In this document: positions 27,968 through 36,209 of the stretch, piece by piece | How positions within the stretch are numbered: position 1 is the stretch's first letter | Layout: each line of letters begins with the position of its first letter | NCBI GenBank assembly: GCA_944325765.1 | Contig: CALVBH010000098.1 | Span: 1-60,780 of the forward strand | Direction: 5' to 3' | Source: an uncultured Bacteroidales bacterium | GTDB taxonomy: Bacteria; Bacteroidota; Bacteroidia; Bacteroidales; UBA932 | Length of the DNA: 60,780 nt | The notes under the pieces: generated by a model | What the model saw: only the letters and a program-made list of their open reading frames with translations | The model's database searches: none | What the model was told of the DNA's origin: nothing | Program-made: the position numbers and the translations under genes

Positions 27968-27975
27968 CAAATTTA
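27968..27975 (-). promoter_or_regulatory. -7 promoter box TAAATTTG for korDABC
   Basis: A perfect box on the minus strand, 36 bases before the korD ATG. Confidence 0.62.
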
Positions 27976-28097
27976 AGAAAAATTGGACAAGATTTTCAGA
28001 AAATCGACCATTTCATTGCGGCGCTTACAGGAGAGCCGCGTATATGAGAAAAAGAGTTTTTTGTTTATATTAGCGAAAATTTTTCGATTTATTCGTT

Positions 28098-29372
28098 ATG
28101 AGCGGACTTTTGTTGAAAAATATAATTGTCGGGGGCAGGGAAAGCGATATTTTTATAAAAGACAATATTATCGGGAAAATCTGTCCGGCAGGTGAACCTG
28201 AAGACGGGGAAACCGGTGCGTGTGAAGATGTCGAGACCGTGGATTGCGGTGGAATGACGGCGTTGCCGGGACTTGTAAATGCCCATACGCACGCGGCCAT
28301 GTCCCTTTTCAGGGGGGTCGGCGAGGATATATGCTTTGCGGACTGGATAGACAGGATATGGGAAGTGGAGAAGAAAGTGGACGAGGAATACATTTACACG
28401 GCGACCAAGGTGGCCTGCATAGAGATGATCAGGACCGGGACCACGACTTTCCTCGACCAGTACTGGATGGTGCCCGCCGCTGAAAAGGCTGTACGCGAGA
28501 TGGGGCTCCGGGCTGTCCTTTCGTATGTCCATCTGGACCATTATGACAGAAAACTGGCCGACAGGCAGAAGGAAGAGTGCGAGGCGGTTTTCGAGGCTTC
28601 GCTTTCCTGGCCAGGCAACACGGGTTTTTCCATCGGCATACATTCGGTATATTCGGTAAGTGAGGAACTTATCCTGTGGGCAGCGGATTTTGCAAGACGT
28701 CACGGGTTGAAAATCAACCTGCATCTGAGCGAAACGGAAAAGGAGGTGCTTGACTGCAGGGCCGCGCATGGCGTCAGTCCCGTAAGATTCCTTGACAATC
28801 TGGGGGTTCTGGGACCGGATGTCATTGCCGCCCATACTCTGTGGCTCGATCAGGATGACATTTCCATTCTGGCCCGCAGGAAGGTGACCTGCGTGCACAA
28901 CGTGAATTCGAACCTTAAACTGGCATCGGGTTACCGCTTCCGATACAATGAAATGCGCGATGCCGGCATAAACCTGTGCCTCGGTACGGACGGCTGCGCC
29001 TCGTCGAACAATCTCGATATGCACGAAGCCATGAAAACCGCCGCCCTGATTCAGAAAGCCTGGCGCGGCGACCCCGCCGCAATGCCTTTGGCCGAACTGA
29101 TGGCGATGGCTACCGTCAATGCCGCGGATGCCTTGGGTTTGAATACCGGCAGACTGGAACCGGGATGCCTCGCCGACATCATCATAGTGGATACGGACAG
29201 CAGTTTCTTCCTTTCGAATGCCCCGTTTCTCGCGAACTTCATCTATTCGGCCCACAGCGACTGCATAGATTCCGTGATATGCGACGGGAAGTTCCTTATG
29301 CGGCACCGCGAGATTCCCGGGGAGAAGGAAATACTGTCGGAGGCGCGTAAACTTTTAGACGGACTTTGTTGA
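28098..29372 (+). CDS. Amidohydrolase: adenosine / methylthioadenosine / S-adenosylhomocysteine deaminase type
   Basis: A metal-dependent hydrolase of 424 residues in the MtaD/TrzN group. The zinc site is visible: NAHTHAAMSLFRG (HxH), IGIHSVYSVSEE, NLHLSETEKE (histidine), AAHTLWLD and LGTDGCASSNNLDM (catalytic aspartate). Expected chemistry is deamination of MTA, SAH or adenosine to the inosyl compound. It is followed after 25 bases by a purine nucleoside phosphorylase specific for 6-oxopurines, which is the logical next step. Guanine deaminase is less likely because of overall length and the LSETEKE motif. Confidence 0.85.
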   Translation: MSGLLLKNIIVGGRESDIFIKDNIIGKICPAGEPEDGETGACEDVETVDCGGMTALPGLVNAHTHAAMSLFRGVGEDICFADWIDRIWEVEKKVDEEYIYTATKVACIEMIRTGTTTFLDQYWMVPAAEKAVREMGLRAVLSYVHLDHYDRKLADRQKEECEAVFEASLSWPGNTGFSIGIHSVYSVSEELILWAADFARRHGLKINLHLSETEKEVLDCRAAHGVSPVRFLDNLGVLGPDVIAAHTLWLDQDDISILARRKVTCVHNVNSNLKLASGYRFRYNEMRDAGINLCLGTDGCASSNNLDMHEAMKTAALIQKAWRGDPAAMPLAELMAMATVNAADALGLNTGRLEPGCLADIIIVDTDSSFFLSNAPFLANFIYSAHSDCIDSVICDGKFLMRHREIPGEKEILSEARKLLDGLC

Positions 29373-29397
29373 ATATTATAATAATACAGTATCGGTT

Positions 29398-30225
29398 ATG
29401 GATTCGAGAATCGAAAGAATAAACAATGCCGCCGATTTTATCAGAAGCAGAATCGGGGCTCTGCAGCCGCAGGTAGGCATAGTTCTGGGCAGCGGACTCG
29501 GCAAGCTCGCCGACAGGATTTCCGACAGCATCGTGATTCCCTACAGGGAAATTCCAGGCTTCCCCGTGTCCACGGCCATCGGACACAAGGGCAATTTCAT
29601 CATCGGAACCCTCGGCGGGAAGACGGTGATGGCCATGCAGGGAAGATTCCATTACTATGAAGGATATCCTATGGAACTGGTGGTGCTGCCGATAAGGGTT
29701 ATGAAAAAGACTGGCATCAGCTGGCTGTTCGTTTCCAATGCGGCCGGAGGTGTGAATTTCGATTTCAGGATCGGCGACCTGATGATAATCAGGGATCATA
29801 TCAACCTTCTGCCGAACCCTCTCGTGGGGCAGAATCTGTCCGAGTTCGGCCCTCGCTTTCCCGATATGACCAGGCCATACGATCCGGCACTGATCAGGGC
29901 TGCAGAGAATATTGCGGTTTCGCTCGGCATTGAGGTCAGAAAAGGTGTTTATCTGGCCGGAACAGGTCCTTCATACGAGACTCCGGCCGAGTACCGATAT
30001 TTCAGGATGATAGGAGCCGATGCCGTGGGAATGTCCACCATACCGGAGGTGATAGCCGCACGTCATGCTTCCATCCCTGTCTTCGGAATGTCCGTAATCA
30101 CGAATGAGGCGCATGACGATTATGCGGAAGATTACGAGAACAACGGCGATGACGTAGTGGCTGCCGCGGATGCCGCAGCTGACAGGATGACGATGATTTT
30201 CGAAAGACTGATCGAAAGTCTGTAG
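29398..30225 (+). CDS. punA: Purine nucleoside phosphorylase
   Basis: A trimeric-type PNP of 275 residues. Motifs are GIVLGSGLGKLAD (phosphate site), MQGRFHYYEGYP, VSNAAGGV, AGTGPSYETPAEYR with the purine-binding glutamate, and GMSVITNEAHDDY, where the asparagine selects 6-oxopurines (inosine, guanosine) over adenosine. Co-transcription with the preceding deaminase suggests a two-step path from adenosine-type nucleosides to hypoxanthine-type bases and ribose-1-phosphate. It ends seven bases from the convergent nadE. Confidence 0.93.
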   Translation: MDSRIERINNAADFIRSRIGALQPQVGIVLGSGLGKLADRISDSIVIPYREIPGFPVSTAIGHKGNFIIGTLGGKTVMAMQGRFHYYEGYPMELVVLPIRVMKKTGISWLFVSNAAGGVNFDFRIGDLMIIRDHINLLPNPLVGQNLSEFGPRFPDMTRPYDPALIRAAENIAVSLGIEVRKGVYLAGTGPSYETPAEYRYFRMIGADAVGMSTIPEVIAARHASIPVFGMSVITNEAHDDYAEDYENNGDDVVAAADAAADRMTMIFERLIESL

Positions 30226-30232
30226 GGACCTG

Positions 30233-32200
30233 CTACCGGATGTCCTTCAGGCCGGAAAGGAAAATATCCGGCCTGGCATCCGACGGCATGCGCCAGTCTC
30301 CGCGTGGAGACAGCGATACGCTTCCCACCTTCGGCCCGTCCGGCAGGCAGGATCTCTTGAACTGCTGGGCGAAGAAGCGCCGGATGAACGTCTCGAGCCA
30401 TTTCCCTACAGTCTGGCTGTCGTATTTGCCCTCGAAGGCCTTGCATGCCAGAAAATGTATCTTTTCGGGAGAATAGCCCGACCTGAAAAAATGGTAAAGG
30501 AAAAAGTCGTGGAGTTCGTACGGACCGACGAGGTCTTCAGTCTTCTGGCTGATTTTGCCGTCATTGTCCGCAGGGAGAAGTTCCGGACTTATAGGCGTAT
30601 CTATGATGTCCTCCAGGATTTCCTTCGCGCTTTTTCCCGAACCCGGAACTGCGTCAGGGCCGAAGCGGTTCTCCGCGGCCCATCCGACCAGATGTCTGAC
30701 GAGTGTTTTCGGAATGCTCGCGTTGACTCCGTACATGGACATGTGGTCGCCGTTGTATGTCGCCCATCCGAGGGCCAGTTCGGACAGGTCTCCCGTCCCG
30801 ACGACTATGCCTCCCGTCTGGTTCGCCACATCCATAAGAATCTGAGTCCTTTCACGGGCCTGTGAATTTTCGTACGTTACATCGCGGATATTCCTGTCAT
30901 GCCCTATGTCCGCGAAATGTCTGTCGCAGGCAGCGGCTATCGGGATTTCTCTGGCCGTGACGCCGAGGGCTTCCATAAGGCCGACTGCATTGTCGTGCGT
31001 GCGGTCTGTCGTCCCGTAGCCGGGCATGGTGATCCCGATAATGCGTTTCCTTTCCCATCCGAGTTTGTCGAAAGCCAGGGCAGTGACTAAAAGAGCCAGA
31101 GTACTGTCAAGCCCTCCGGATATGCCGACTACGGCTGTCCTGCACCCGATGTGTGCAAGCCGGGACGCCAGCCCTGTCATCTGGATAGATATGATTTCAC
31201 TGCATCTCTTGTCCGCTTCCGGAGAGTTCGCTTCAGGAACGAACGGATGTGCGTCGATGTGTCTGTAAAGTCTCGTCCTGAAATCCGTTTCCGGTGTTTC
31301 TCCGAGACTGATTTCCCTGTAAAGTTTTCCGTATGCCGTATGTGACGTCCCGTCGGGGGCGACTGCCCCGAATGTGTTCATTTTCTGTCTCAGGGTATCC
31401 AGCCTTTCCACGTCGATGTCTGCGAATGTGATGGAAGATTCAGTCCCGAATCTTTTGTTGGAGGCAAGCCTGATCCCGTTTTCATAAATCATAGAGGTCC
31501 CTGCGAATACCAGATCCTGGGTGGATTCCCCGAAACCTGACGAACAGTAGACGTAGCCGCAGACGCTTCTCGCGGATTGCTGGCTGACAAGACTTTTCCG
31601 GTATGTATGCTTGGCCAGGACATCGTTGCTTGCCGACGGATTGAGAATAATCTGCGCTCCGGCAAGGGCCAGATACGATGAAGGCGGAACCGGTGTCCAC
31701 AGGTCTTCGCAGATTTCTATGCCGAAGACGGCTTTCCCTATCCTGAAAAGCAGATTCGGCGATATCCCGGAGTCCGTGTTTCCGGAAAGGAAATCGCGTC
31801 CGGATGAGAACCACCGGGCTTCGTAGAATTCGTTGTAGTCGGGAAGCCATATTTTAGGTACAATGCCTTTGATGCTGCCGTTGTGCAGGACAACGGCGCA
31901 GTTGTACAGTTTCCCGTTGTGTCTGACAGGCGCTCCGACAACGGCCGCTACGGATTTGCCTGCGGTGAATTCCATTATCCTGAGGACGCCGTCCCATGCA
32001 GCGTCCGCTATAAGCCGCTGCCCGAAAAGGTCTCCGCAGGTGTATCCCGTAACGGAGAGCTCCGGGAAAAGCACGATGGAAGCCTTTCCGGCTTCCGCCT
32101 TGTCCGTCAAGGCGCAAATTTCATCAACATTCGCCTTTATGTCGGCTACTTTTACGACTGGCACGGCTGCCGCCACGCGAATGAACCCGTAGTCTTTCAT
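30233..32200 (-). CDS. nadE: Glutamine-dependent NAD+ synthetase
   Basis: Makes NAD+ from deamido-NAD+ with ammonia taken from glutamine. The N-terminal nitrilase-fold glutaminase (residues 1-300) shows LFPELSVTGYTCGDL (catalytic glutamate), PKIWLPDYNEF (lysine) and FGIEICEDLW (cysteine). The C-terminal synthetase has the PP-loop VVGISGGLDSTLALL near residue 360 and GTGDLSELALGWATYNGDHM. The 655 residues match the two-domain type. It has no perfect -7 box directly upstream. Confidence 0.96.
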   Translation of the reverse strand: MKDYGFIRVAAAVPVVKVADIKANVDEICALTDKAEAGKASIVLFPELSVTGYTCGDLFGQRLIADAAWDGVLRIMEFTAGKSVAAVVGAPVRHNGKLYNCAVVLHNGSIKGIVPKIWLPDYNEFYEARWFSSGRDFLSGNTDSGISPNLLFRIGKAVFGIEICEDLWTPVPPSSYLALAGAQIILNPSASNDVLAKHTYRKSLVSQQSARSVCGYVYCSSGFGESTQDLVFAGTSMIYENGIRLASNKRFGTESSITFADIDVERLDTLRQKMNTFGAVAPDGTSHTAYGKLYREISLGETPETDFRTRLYRHIDAHPFVPEANSPEADKRCSEIISIQMTGLASRLAHIGCRTAVVGISGGLDSTLALLVTALAFDKLGWERKRIIGITMPGYGTTDRTHDNAVGLMEALGVTAREIPIAAACDRHFADIGHDRNIRDVTYENSQARERTQILMDVANQTGGIVVGTGDLSELALGWATYNGDHMSMYGVNASIPKTLVRHLVGWAAENRFGPDAVPGSGKSAKEILEDIIDTPISPELLPADNDGKISQKTEDLVGPYELHDFFLYHFFRSGYSPEKIHFLACKAFEGKYDSQTVGKWLETFIRRFFAQQFKRSCLPDGPKVGSVSLSPRGDWRMPSDARPDIFLSGLKDIR

Positions 32201-32308
32201 TTTCCGGAAATCTTAAATATTATCGGGATTCGGGCCAAGCCATTTACGGAGGTAAATTCCTGTCGCCCTTACCCTCGATGCCTTGCATTTTATCAATTCC
32301 AACACACA

Positions 32309-32353
32309 TAGAGGGGCTGCGCAAAATTTATCATTTTGACACAGCCCCCTCTC
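32309..32353. terminator. Bidirectional terminator hairpin, dispersed family copy 1
   Basis: A long near-perfect hairpin sits between the DUF3276-like gene and nadE (both minus). Its 36-base core (32313-32348) is identical to that at 38500-38535, while the outer arm differs (GAG/CTC here against AAC/GTT there), each still self-complementary. It probably terminates the DUF3276-like transcript. Confidence 0.7.
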
Positions 32354-32373
32354 TCCATTTCCCGTCTTACCGG

Positions 32374-32736
32374 CTACAGTTCATCGAAATTTACATCGGA
32401 TGAGTATGGTGCGCCGCCGTCAGCCGCGCCGCTCGCTGCGGGCCCGTGATCCGGAACCGGACAGTTCGCCTTTATGAATTTCACCATTTCTTCAAGACTG
32501 TCGACGAATTTGTCGAAATCCTCCTTATACAGGAATATCTTGTGTTTGTCGTATGCAAATCTGCCGTCTCTTTCGATTCTGCGCTTGCTTTCGGTAATGG
32601 TCAAGTAATAGTCGTTCCCTTTCGTAGCCTTCACGTCAAAGAAATAGGTCCGTTTCCCGGCTCTGACCTGCTTGGAATATACATCCTCTCCGGAACGTTC
32701 CTGGATATTTGCATCATCGTAATCCTCGCTGTACAT
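32374..32736 (-). CDS. DUF3276-like PUR-alpha-type nucleic-acid-binding protein
   Basis: A 120-residue Bacteroidota protein. The core AGKRTYFFDVKATKGNDYYL with TITESKRRIERDG resembles a PUR repeat of the kind found in Borrelia and Bacteroidetes PUR-alpha homologues, which bind single-stranded nucleic acids. The rest is acidic, with an N-terminal MYSEDYDDAN and a tail ending SDVNFDEL. The ATG at 32736 is chosen because the upstream frame crosses the -7 box at 32762-32769. It is monocistronic and divergent from nusB. The cellular role is unknown. Confidence 0.82.
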   Translation of the reverse strand: MYSEDYDDANIQERSGEDVYSKQVRAGKRTYFFDVKATKGNDYYLTITESKRRIERDGRFAYDKHKIFLYKEDFDKFVDSLEEMVKFIKANCPVPDHGPAASGAADGGAPYSSDVNFDEL

Positions 32737-32761
32737 AGCAATATCTTTTAGTAAAACTTTA

Positions 32762-32769
32762 CAAAGATA
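32762..32769 (-). promoter_or_regulatory. -7 promoter box TATCTTTG for the DUF3276-like gene
   Basis: A perfect box 25 bases before the ATG at 32736; its mirror copy for nusB lies 23 bases away. Confidence 0.68.
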
Positions 32770-32792
32770 GGGATTTTTCCGAAAACACTTCT

Positions 32793-32800
32793 TATCTTTG
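32793..32800 (+). promoter_or_regulatory. -7 promoter box TATCTTTG for nusB
   Basis: A perfect box 20 bases before the nusB ATG, giving a leader of only about 15 nt. It is identical to the divergent box at 32762-32769. Confidence 0.68.
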
Positions 32801-32820
32801 CAGAAAATTGGAATCATATT

Positions 32821-33780
32821 ATGCTCAATAGACGGATATTAAGGATAAAGGTCTTTAAAACTTTGTATGGAGCCGAATTCAAGGGCGATTCTTCACTGTC
32901 CGAGGCTGAAAAGCAGCTCGATGCCTCGTGTGAAGCCACGAGGGATCTTTATCTTTTCATGCTCGGGATAATACCGCCCCTGACGAGAATAGCGGCGGAG
33001 CGCATAGAGGCATTGAAACGGAAGTTCAATCCTACGGAGGAAGAAAAAAATCCGAATACCCGCTTTGCGGACAATGCGCTGGCCGTGCTTCTGGAGCAGG
33101 ATCCCGATTTCGGAAAAATTTTCGCAAAAAGGAAATTCTCCTGGGAGCAGTACGATATTTTCCTGAAGAAGATACTTGCATCGGTCGTTTCCAAAGACTA
33201 CTATGCCGCATACATGCAGGCCCCGCAGTCTTCCCTGAAAGATGACTGCAGGCTTTTCAGACATATTTTCGAAGAAGAGTTCGCGGACAACGAAGACCTG
33301 GAGAAAATACTGGAAAGCATGTCCATTTACTGGGGGGAAGACCTGCCGTATGCCCTGACTTTCGTCTGCAGGACCCTCGATTCTCTCGGAAAAGGGGAGC
33401 GCTGGTCTCTCCCTCCTCTGTATATGAGCGATATGAAAAAAGGCGACGGCGTGGAGGATGACAGGGCGTTCTCGAAAAACCTTCTCAGAGCTGCATATCT
33501 GAATTACCGGAAGTATGCGGATATGGTTTCGGCATCGGTTTCGAACTGGGACAGCGAACGTATAGTTTCGACGGATATGTGCCTGATAATCCAGGGGATT
33601 GCGGAGGCGGTGGCTTTTCCGACCATCCCTGTCAAGGTCACGATAAACGAGTACGTGGAGATTTCCAAGTATTTCGGTACGCCTAAAAGCAAGATTTTCG
33701 TGAACGGCATACTCGACTCCATCGTGCAGAAACTTCTGAAGGAAGGCGTGATAGTCAAGTCAGGAAAAGGGCTGATGTAG
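32821..33780 (+). CDS. nusB: Transcription antitermination protein NusB, long form
   Basis: NusB with NusE/S10 binds boxA RNA for rRNA antitermination. The product has 319 residues, about twice the E. coli length; the extended N-terminal part is normal for Bacteroidota. The N-terminus MLNRRILRIKVFKTLYGAEF and the all-helical C-terminal NusB domain (FSKNLLRAAYLNYRKYADMV, then IPVKVTINEYVEISKYFGTP and FVNGILDSIV) are clear. It heads a run of same-strand genes through 38476. Confidence 0.92.
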   Translation: MLNRRILRIKVFKTLYGAEFKGDSSLSEAEKQLDASCEATRDLYLFMLGIIPPLTRIAAERIEALKRKFNPTEEEKNPNTRFADNALAVLLEQDPDFGKIFAKRKFSWEQYDIFLKKILASVVSKDYYAAYMQAPQSSLKDDCRLFRHIFEEEFADNEDLEKILESMSIYWGEDLPYALTFVCRTLDSLGKGERWSLPPLYMSDMKKGDGVEDDRAFSKNLLRAAYLNYRKYADMVSASVSNWDSERIVSTDMCLIIQGIAEAVAFPTIPVKVTINEYVEISKYFGTPKSKIFVNGILDSIVQKLLKEGVIVKSGKGLM

Positions 33781-33842
33781 CAGCGGGCGTTCAGATTTCC
33801 GAATGACATTATTTATTGGTTAACTAAAAATTTATAGAAGAA

Positions 33843-34181
33843 ATGAATTTGATTACTTTTCTGCTTCAGGCAGAAGGCGCAGCCGCCGCTTCCGCCCAGC
33901 CGGGCAATTCATCATGGTCCATGTGGGTGATGCTTGTCCTCATCTTCGTGGTTATGTGGTTCTTTATGATCAGGCCGCAGAGAAAGCAGCAGAAAGAACT
34001 GCAGAAATTCCGTGAAGGCCTGAAGAAAGGCGACAAGATCGTGACCATCGGAGGAATTTACGGTACCGTGGCTGAAGTAAAGGAAAAGACTCTCCTTATC
34101 GAAGTGGACGGCAACGTCAAGCTCCGCGTGGACAAGAATTCCGTGGTGAAAGACTTCAGCGAGGCATCGCAGCAGCAGTAA
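33843..34181 (+). CDS. yajC: Preprotein translocase subunit YajC
   Basis: The small membrane partner of SecDF. A single segment of about residues 25-45 (MWVMLVLIFVVMWFFMIRPQ) is followed by the hallmark RPQRKQQKELQKFREGLKKG and DKIVTIGGIYGTVAEVKEKT. The 112-residue length is standard. It is 62 bases downstream of nusB. Confidence 0.95.
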   Translation: MNLITFLLQAEGAAAASAQPGNSSWSMWVMLVLIFVVMWFFMIRPQRKQQKELQKFREGLKKGDKIVTIGGIYGTVAEVKEKTLLIEVDGNVKLRVDKNSVVKDFSEASQQQ

Positions 34182-34200
34182 TGCGCAGGGCGTGACCGCC

Positions 34201-35175
34201 ATGAAAAAATTGTTGCATAGACTTTTGCTCTCGTGGAAGACCAACGGAAGGGACTGGACCGTGTTTTTCCTGTCTCTTCTGTTGGCTTTCAGTATATGGC
34301 TGATTCATAATCTGTCGCTCAACTATTCCGATTTCCTGACGGTACAGATGACAGCCAGATGCGACAATATCGAAGGCCATACGGTCACATCGGCGAATGT
34401 CTGCAAGGTCGTGGCAAGATGCCGGACCTCCGGCTACAATATCATAAAGTCTTCTCTGGCACTGAACCGCGCGCCTGTACAGGTGAATTTCGACCGCCAG
34501 TCGCTGACGAGGAAATCCGGCGAGATTTTCTATATTACCAGACGCGAACTGAACGAGTCGGCCCATATCCTGTACGGAGAGAAGGTGGAAGTCGAGTATT
34601 TTCTCTCGGATACTCTCTTTTTCCGTTTCCCTGCCGAAACTCACAAGAAAGTACCGGTATTTCCGGTGGTGTCCCTCGGTTTCGCTCCGCAATACATGAG
34701 TCAGAACGGCCTGGAAATAGAGCCTGACTCCGTAACCGTCTATGGAGAGCCTTATCATCTCGACCATGTGGACCGGGTATTTACGGAAGCGTTCAAACTT
34801 CAGAACCTCAGTACTTCCACGGCCGGTGTCGCAAGAATCGAACGCACCAAGGGAGTACGTCTTTCCGAAAGCGAGGTCCACTATTCCATCAACGTGACCA
34901 GATATGTGGAAATAGAAAAGGAAATTTCCATCACGGCAGTGAACGTCCCTCCTGACAAGGAAATGATGATTTATCCGTCACGTGCGGCAGTGATATTCAA
35001 ATGTGTATTCCCTCTGATTTCGGATGTCGGCGATGCCGTATTCCAGATTGATTACGAGGACTATATCGTTTCACGTTCGCGGAAATGCATTCCGTATCCG
35101 GGTTTTCTTCCGGACGGGGTCCTCGATTATGAGATAATTCCGGAGATTTTCGAATGCGTGCTGACGGAAAAATAG
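34201..35175 (+). CDS. YbbR-domain membrane protein (CdaR-like)
   Basis: A 324-residue protein with one N-terminal membrane segment (WTVFFLSLLLAFSIWLIHNL at about 17-40) and extracytoplasmic beta-rich YbbR repeats. In Firmicutes, YbbR/CdaR regulates the diadenylate cyclase CdaA; no cyclase is adjacent here. In Bacteroidota the family commonly sits between yajC and coaE, as here. The last 22 bases overlap coaE. I start at ATG 34201, with an in-frame GTG at 34192 as the alternative. Confidence 0.85.
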   Translation: MKKLLHRLLLSWKTNGRDWTVFFLSLLLAFSIWLIHNLSLNYSDFLTVQMTARCDNIEGHTVTSANVCKVVARCRTSGYNIIKSSLALNRAPVQVNFDRQSLTRKSGEIFYITRRELNESAHILYGEKVEVEYFLSDTLFFRFPAETHKKVPVFPVVSLGFAPQYMSQNGLEIEPDSVTVYGEPYHLDHVDRVFTEAFKLQNLSTSTAGVARIERTKGVRLSESEVHYSINVTRYVEIEKEISITAVNVPPDKEMMIYPSRAAVIFKCVFPLISDVGDAVFQIDYEDYIVSRSRKCIPYPGFLPDGVLDYEIIPEIFECVLTEK

Positions 35176-35792
35176 TGCTTGCCGTTACTGGAGGCATCGG
35201 GAGCGGAAAATCGGCGGTATGTTCGGTTCTCGCAAGCCGGGGCGTTCCGGTATACGATTCGGACTCGCGCACCAAGGCCCTTTACGTGGAAGTTCCCGGA
35301 CTGATGTCGCGGATATCGGAGGCATTGGGAACTGATGCGGCAGACCCTGACGGCAGGCCGGATACGCGGAAACTGGCATCGCTTGTTTTCTCCGATCCGG
35401 AAAAACTGCGTTTGCTGGAGGAAATCGTATATCCGGAGGTGAAAAAGGATTTCCGCAGATGGGCCGACGGCTTGTCCGGAAGCAGGATAGTGGCGATAGA
35501 ATCGGCCGTCATCCTTGAAAAACCTTTTTTCAGGGATATGTACGACAAGGTCCTGGTCGTGGACGCTCCGGTGGAACTCAGGCTCCGCCGCGCCGCGGCG
35601 CGGGACGGTTCGGATCCGGGAAGGGTACGGGCGAGGATGGACGAACAGAAACTGCTGAATTCCATTTCGGAAGGCAGACGTGTGGATGGAGTGGATTATA
35701 TCATAGAAAATGACGGCGACCTGACTGCATTGGAACGGAAAACGGATGAAGTCATAGATTACTTGAAGAAAACGGATGAAATCATAGATTAA
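35154..35792 (+). CDS. coaE: Dephospho-CoA kinase
   Basis: The last step of coenzyme A synthesis. The P-loop GGIGSGKSAVCSVLA is at the N-terminus, followed by VYDSDSRTK (the CoA-domain aspartate), PEVKKDFRRW, and a lid arginine region DAPVELRLRRAAARDGS. The 212 residues are slightly long because the C-terminus carries a 30-bp tandem duplication (35738-35767 and 35768-35797) that encodes TDEVIDYLKK and then TDEIID plus stop. It overlaps the YbbR gene by 22 bases. Confidence 0.94.
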   Translation: MRADGKIVLAVTGGIGSGKSAVCSVLASRGVPVYDSDSRTKALYVEVPGLMSRISEALGTDAADPDGRPDTRKLASLVFSDPEKLRLLEEIVYPEVKKDFRRWADGLSGSRIVAIESAVILEKPFFRDMYDKVLVVDAPVELRLRRAAARDGSDPGRVRARMDEQKLLNSISEGRRVDGVDYIIENDGDLTALERKTDEVIDYLKKTDEIID

Positions 35793-35797
35793 TTGAA
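35738..35797 (+). repeat. 30-bp tandem duplication at the coaE 3' end
   Basis: Two 30-base units differ at two positions (G/A and C/A). The C to A change turns a TAC codon of the first unit into the TAA stop of the second. Confidence 0.85.
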
Positions 35798-35798
35798 T

Positions 35799-36203
35799 AT
35801 GAAAACCGATCTTAAGAAAATTCTGACCATATCTGGTCAGAGCGGATTGTTCCGCTATCTGTCGCAGGGCAGAAGCGGTGTCATCGTGGAATCTCTTTCC
35901 GACGGGAAAAGAGCCTGTTTCGGACTGAAAAGCAAGGTGACTACACTTGAGGATATTTCGATTTATACCGAAGAAGGGGAAGTGCGGCTTCGCGAACTTT
36001 TCGTGAAGATGCATGAGGCTCTCGGCGAGGAAAGCGCTCCGGTTTCCAGGTCTTCGGACAAGGAACTTCAGGACTTTTTCGCCAAGGTACAGCCGGACTA
36101 TGACCGGGACAGGTTCCACGTCTCACATATGAAAAAAGTGGTGACCTGGTATAACCTGCTGAAAGATTTCGCGTCACTGGATTTCGAAACCGGGGAAGAA
36201 TAG
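35799..36203 (+). CDS. DUF5606-like Bacteroidota protein
   Basis: A 134-residue protein conserved in Bacteroidota. The N-terminus MKTDLKKILTISGQSGLFRY and the phrase GVIVESLSDGKRACFGLKSK are what I recognise as the DUF5606 pattern, with an SH3-like start and a helical C-terminus (HMKKVVTWYNLLKDFASLDF). Function is unknown. It sits six bases after coaE and before rimO. The ATG at 35799 is preferred over the in-frame TTG at 35793. Confidence 0.82.
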   Translation: MKTDLKKILTISGQSGLFRYLSQGRSGVIVESLSDGKRACFGLKSKVTTLEDISIYTEEGEVRLRELFVKMHEALGEESAPVSRSSDKELQDFFAKVQPDYDRDRFHVSHMKKVVTWYNLLKDFASLDFETGEE

Positions 36204-36209
36204 TCGTTC

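Noticed and set aside
28089-29306. A 405-codon minus-strand frame opposite the amidohydrolase
   Set aside because: The amidohydrolase shows all metal-binding motifs on the plus strand; the opposite frame is a shadow.
34201-35175. A cyclic-di-AMP regulatory operon around the YbbR-domain protein
   Set aside because: No diadenylate cyclase gene is adjacent; the neighbours are yajC and coaE, the ordinary Bacteroidota arrangement.
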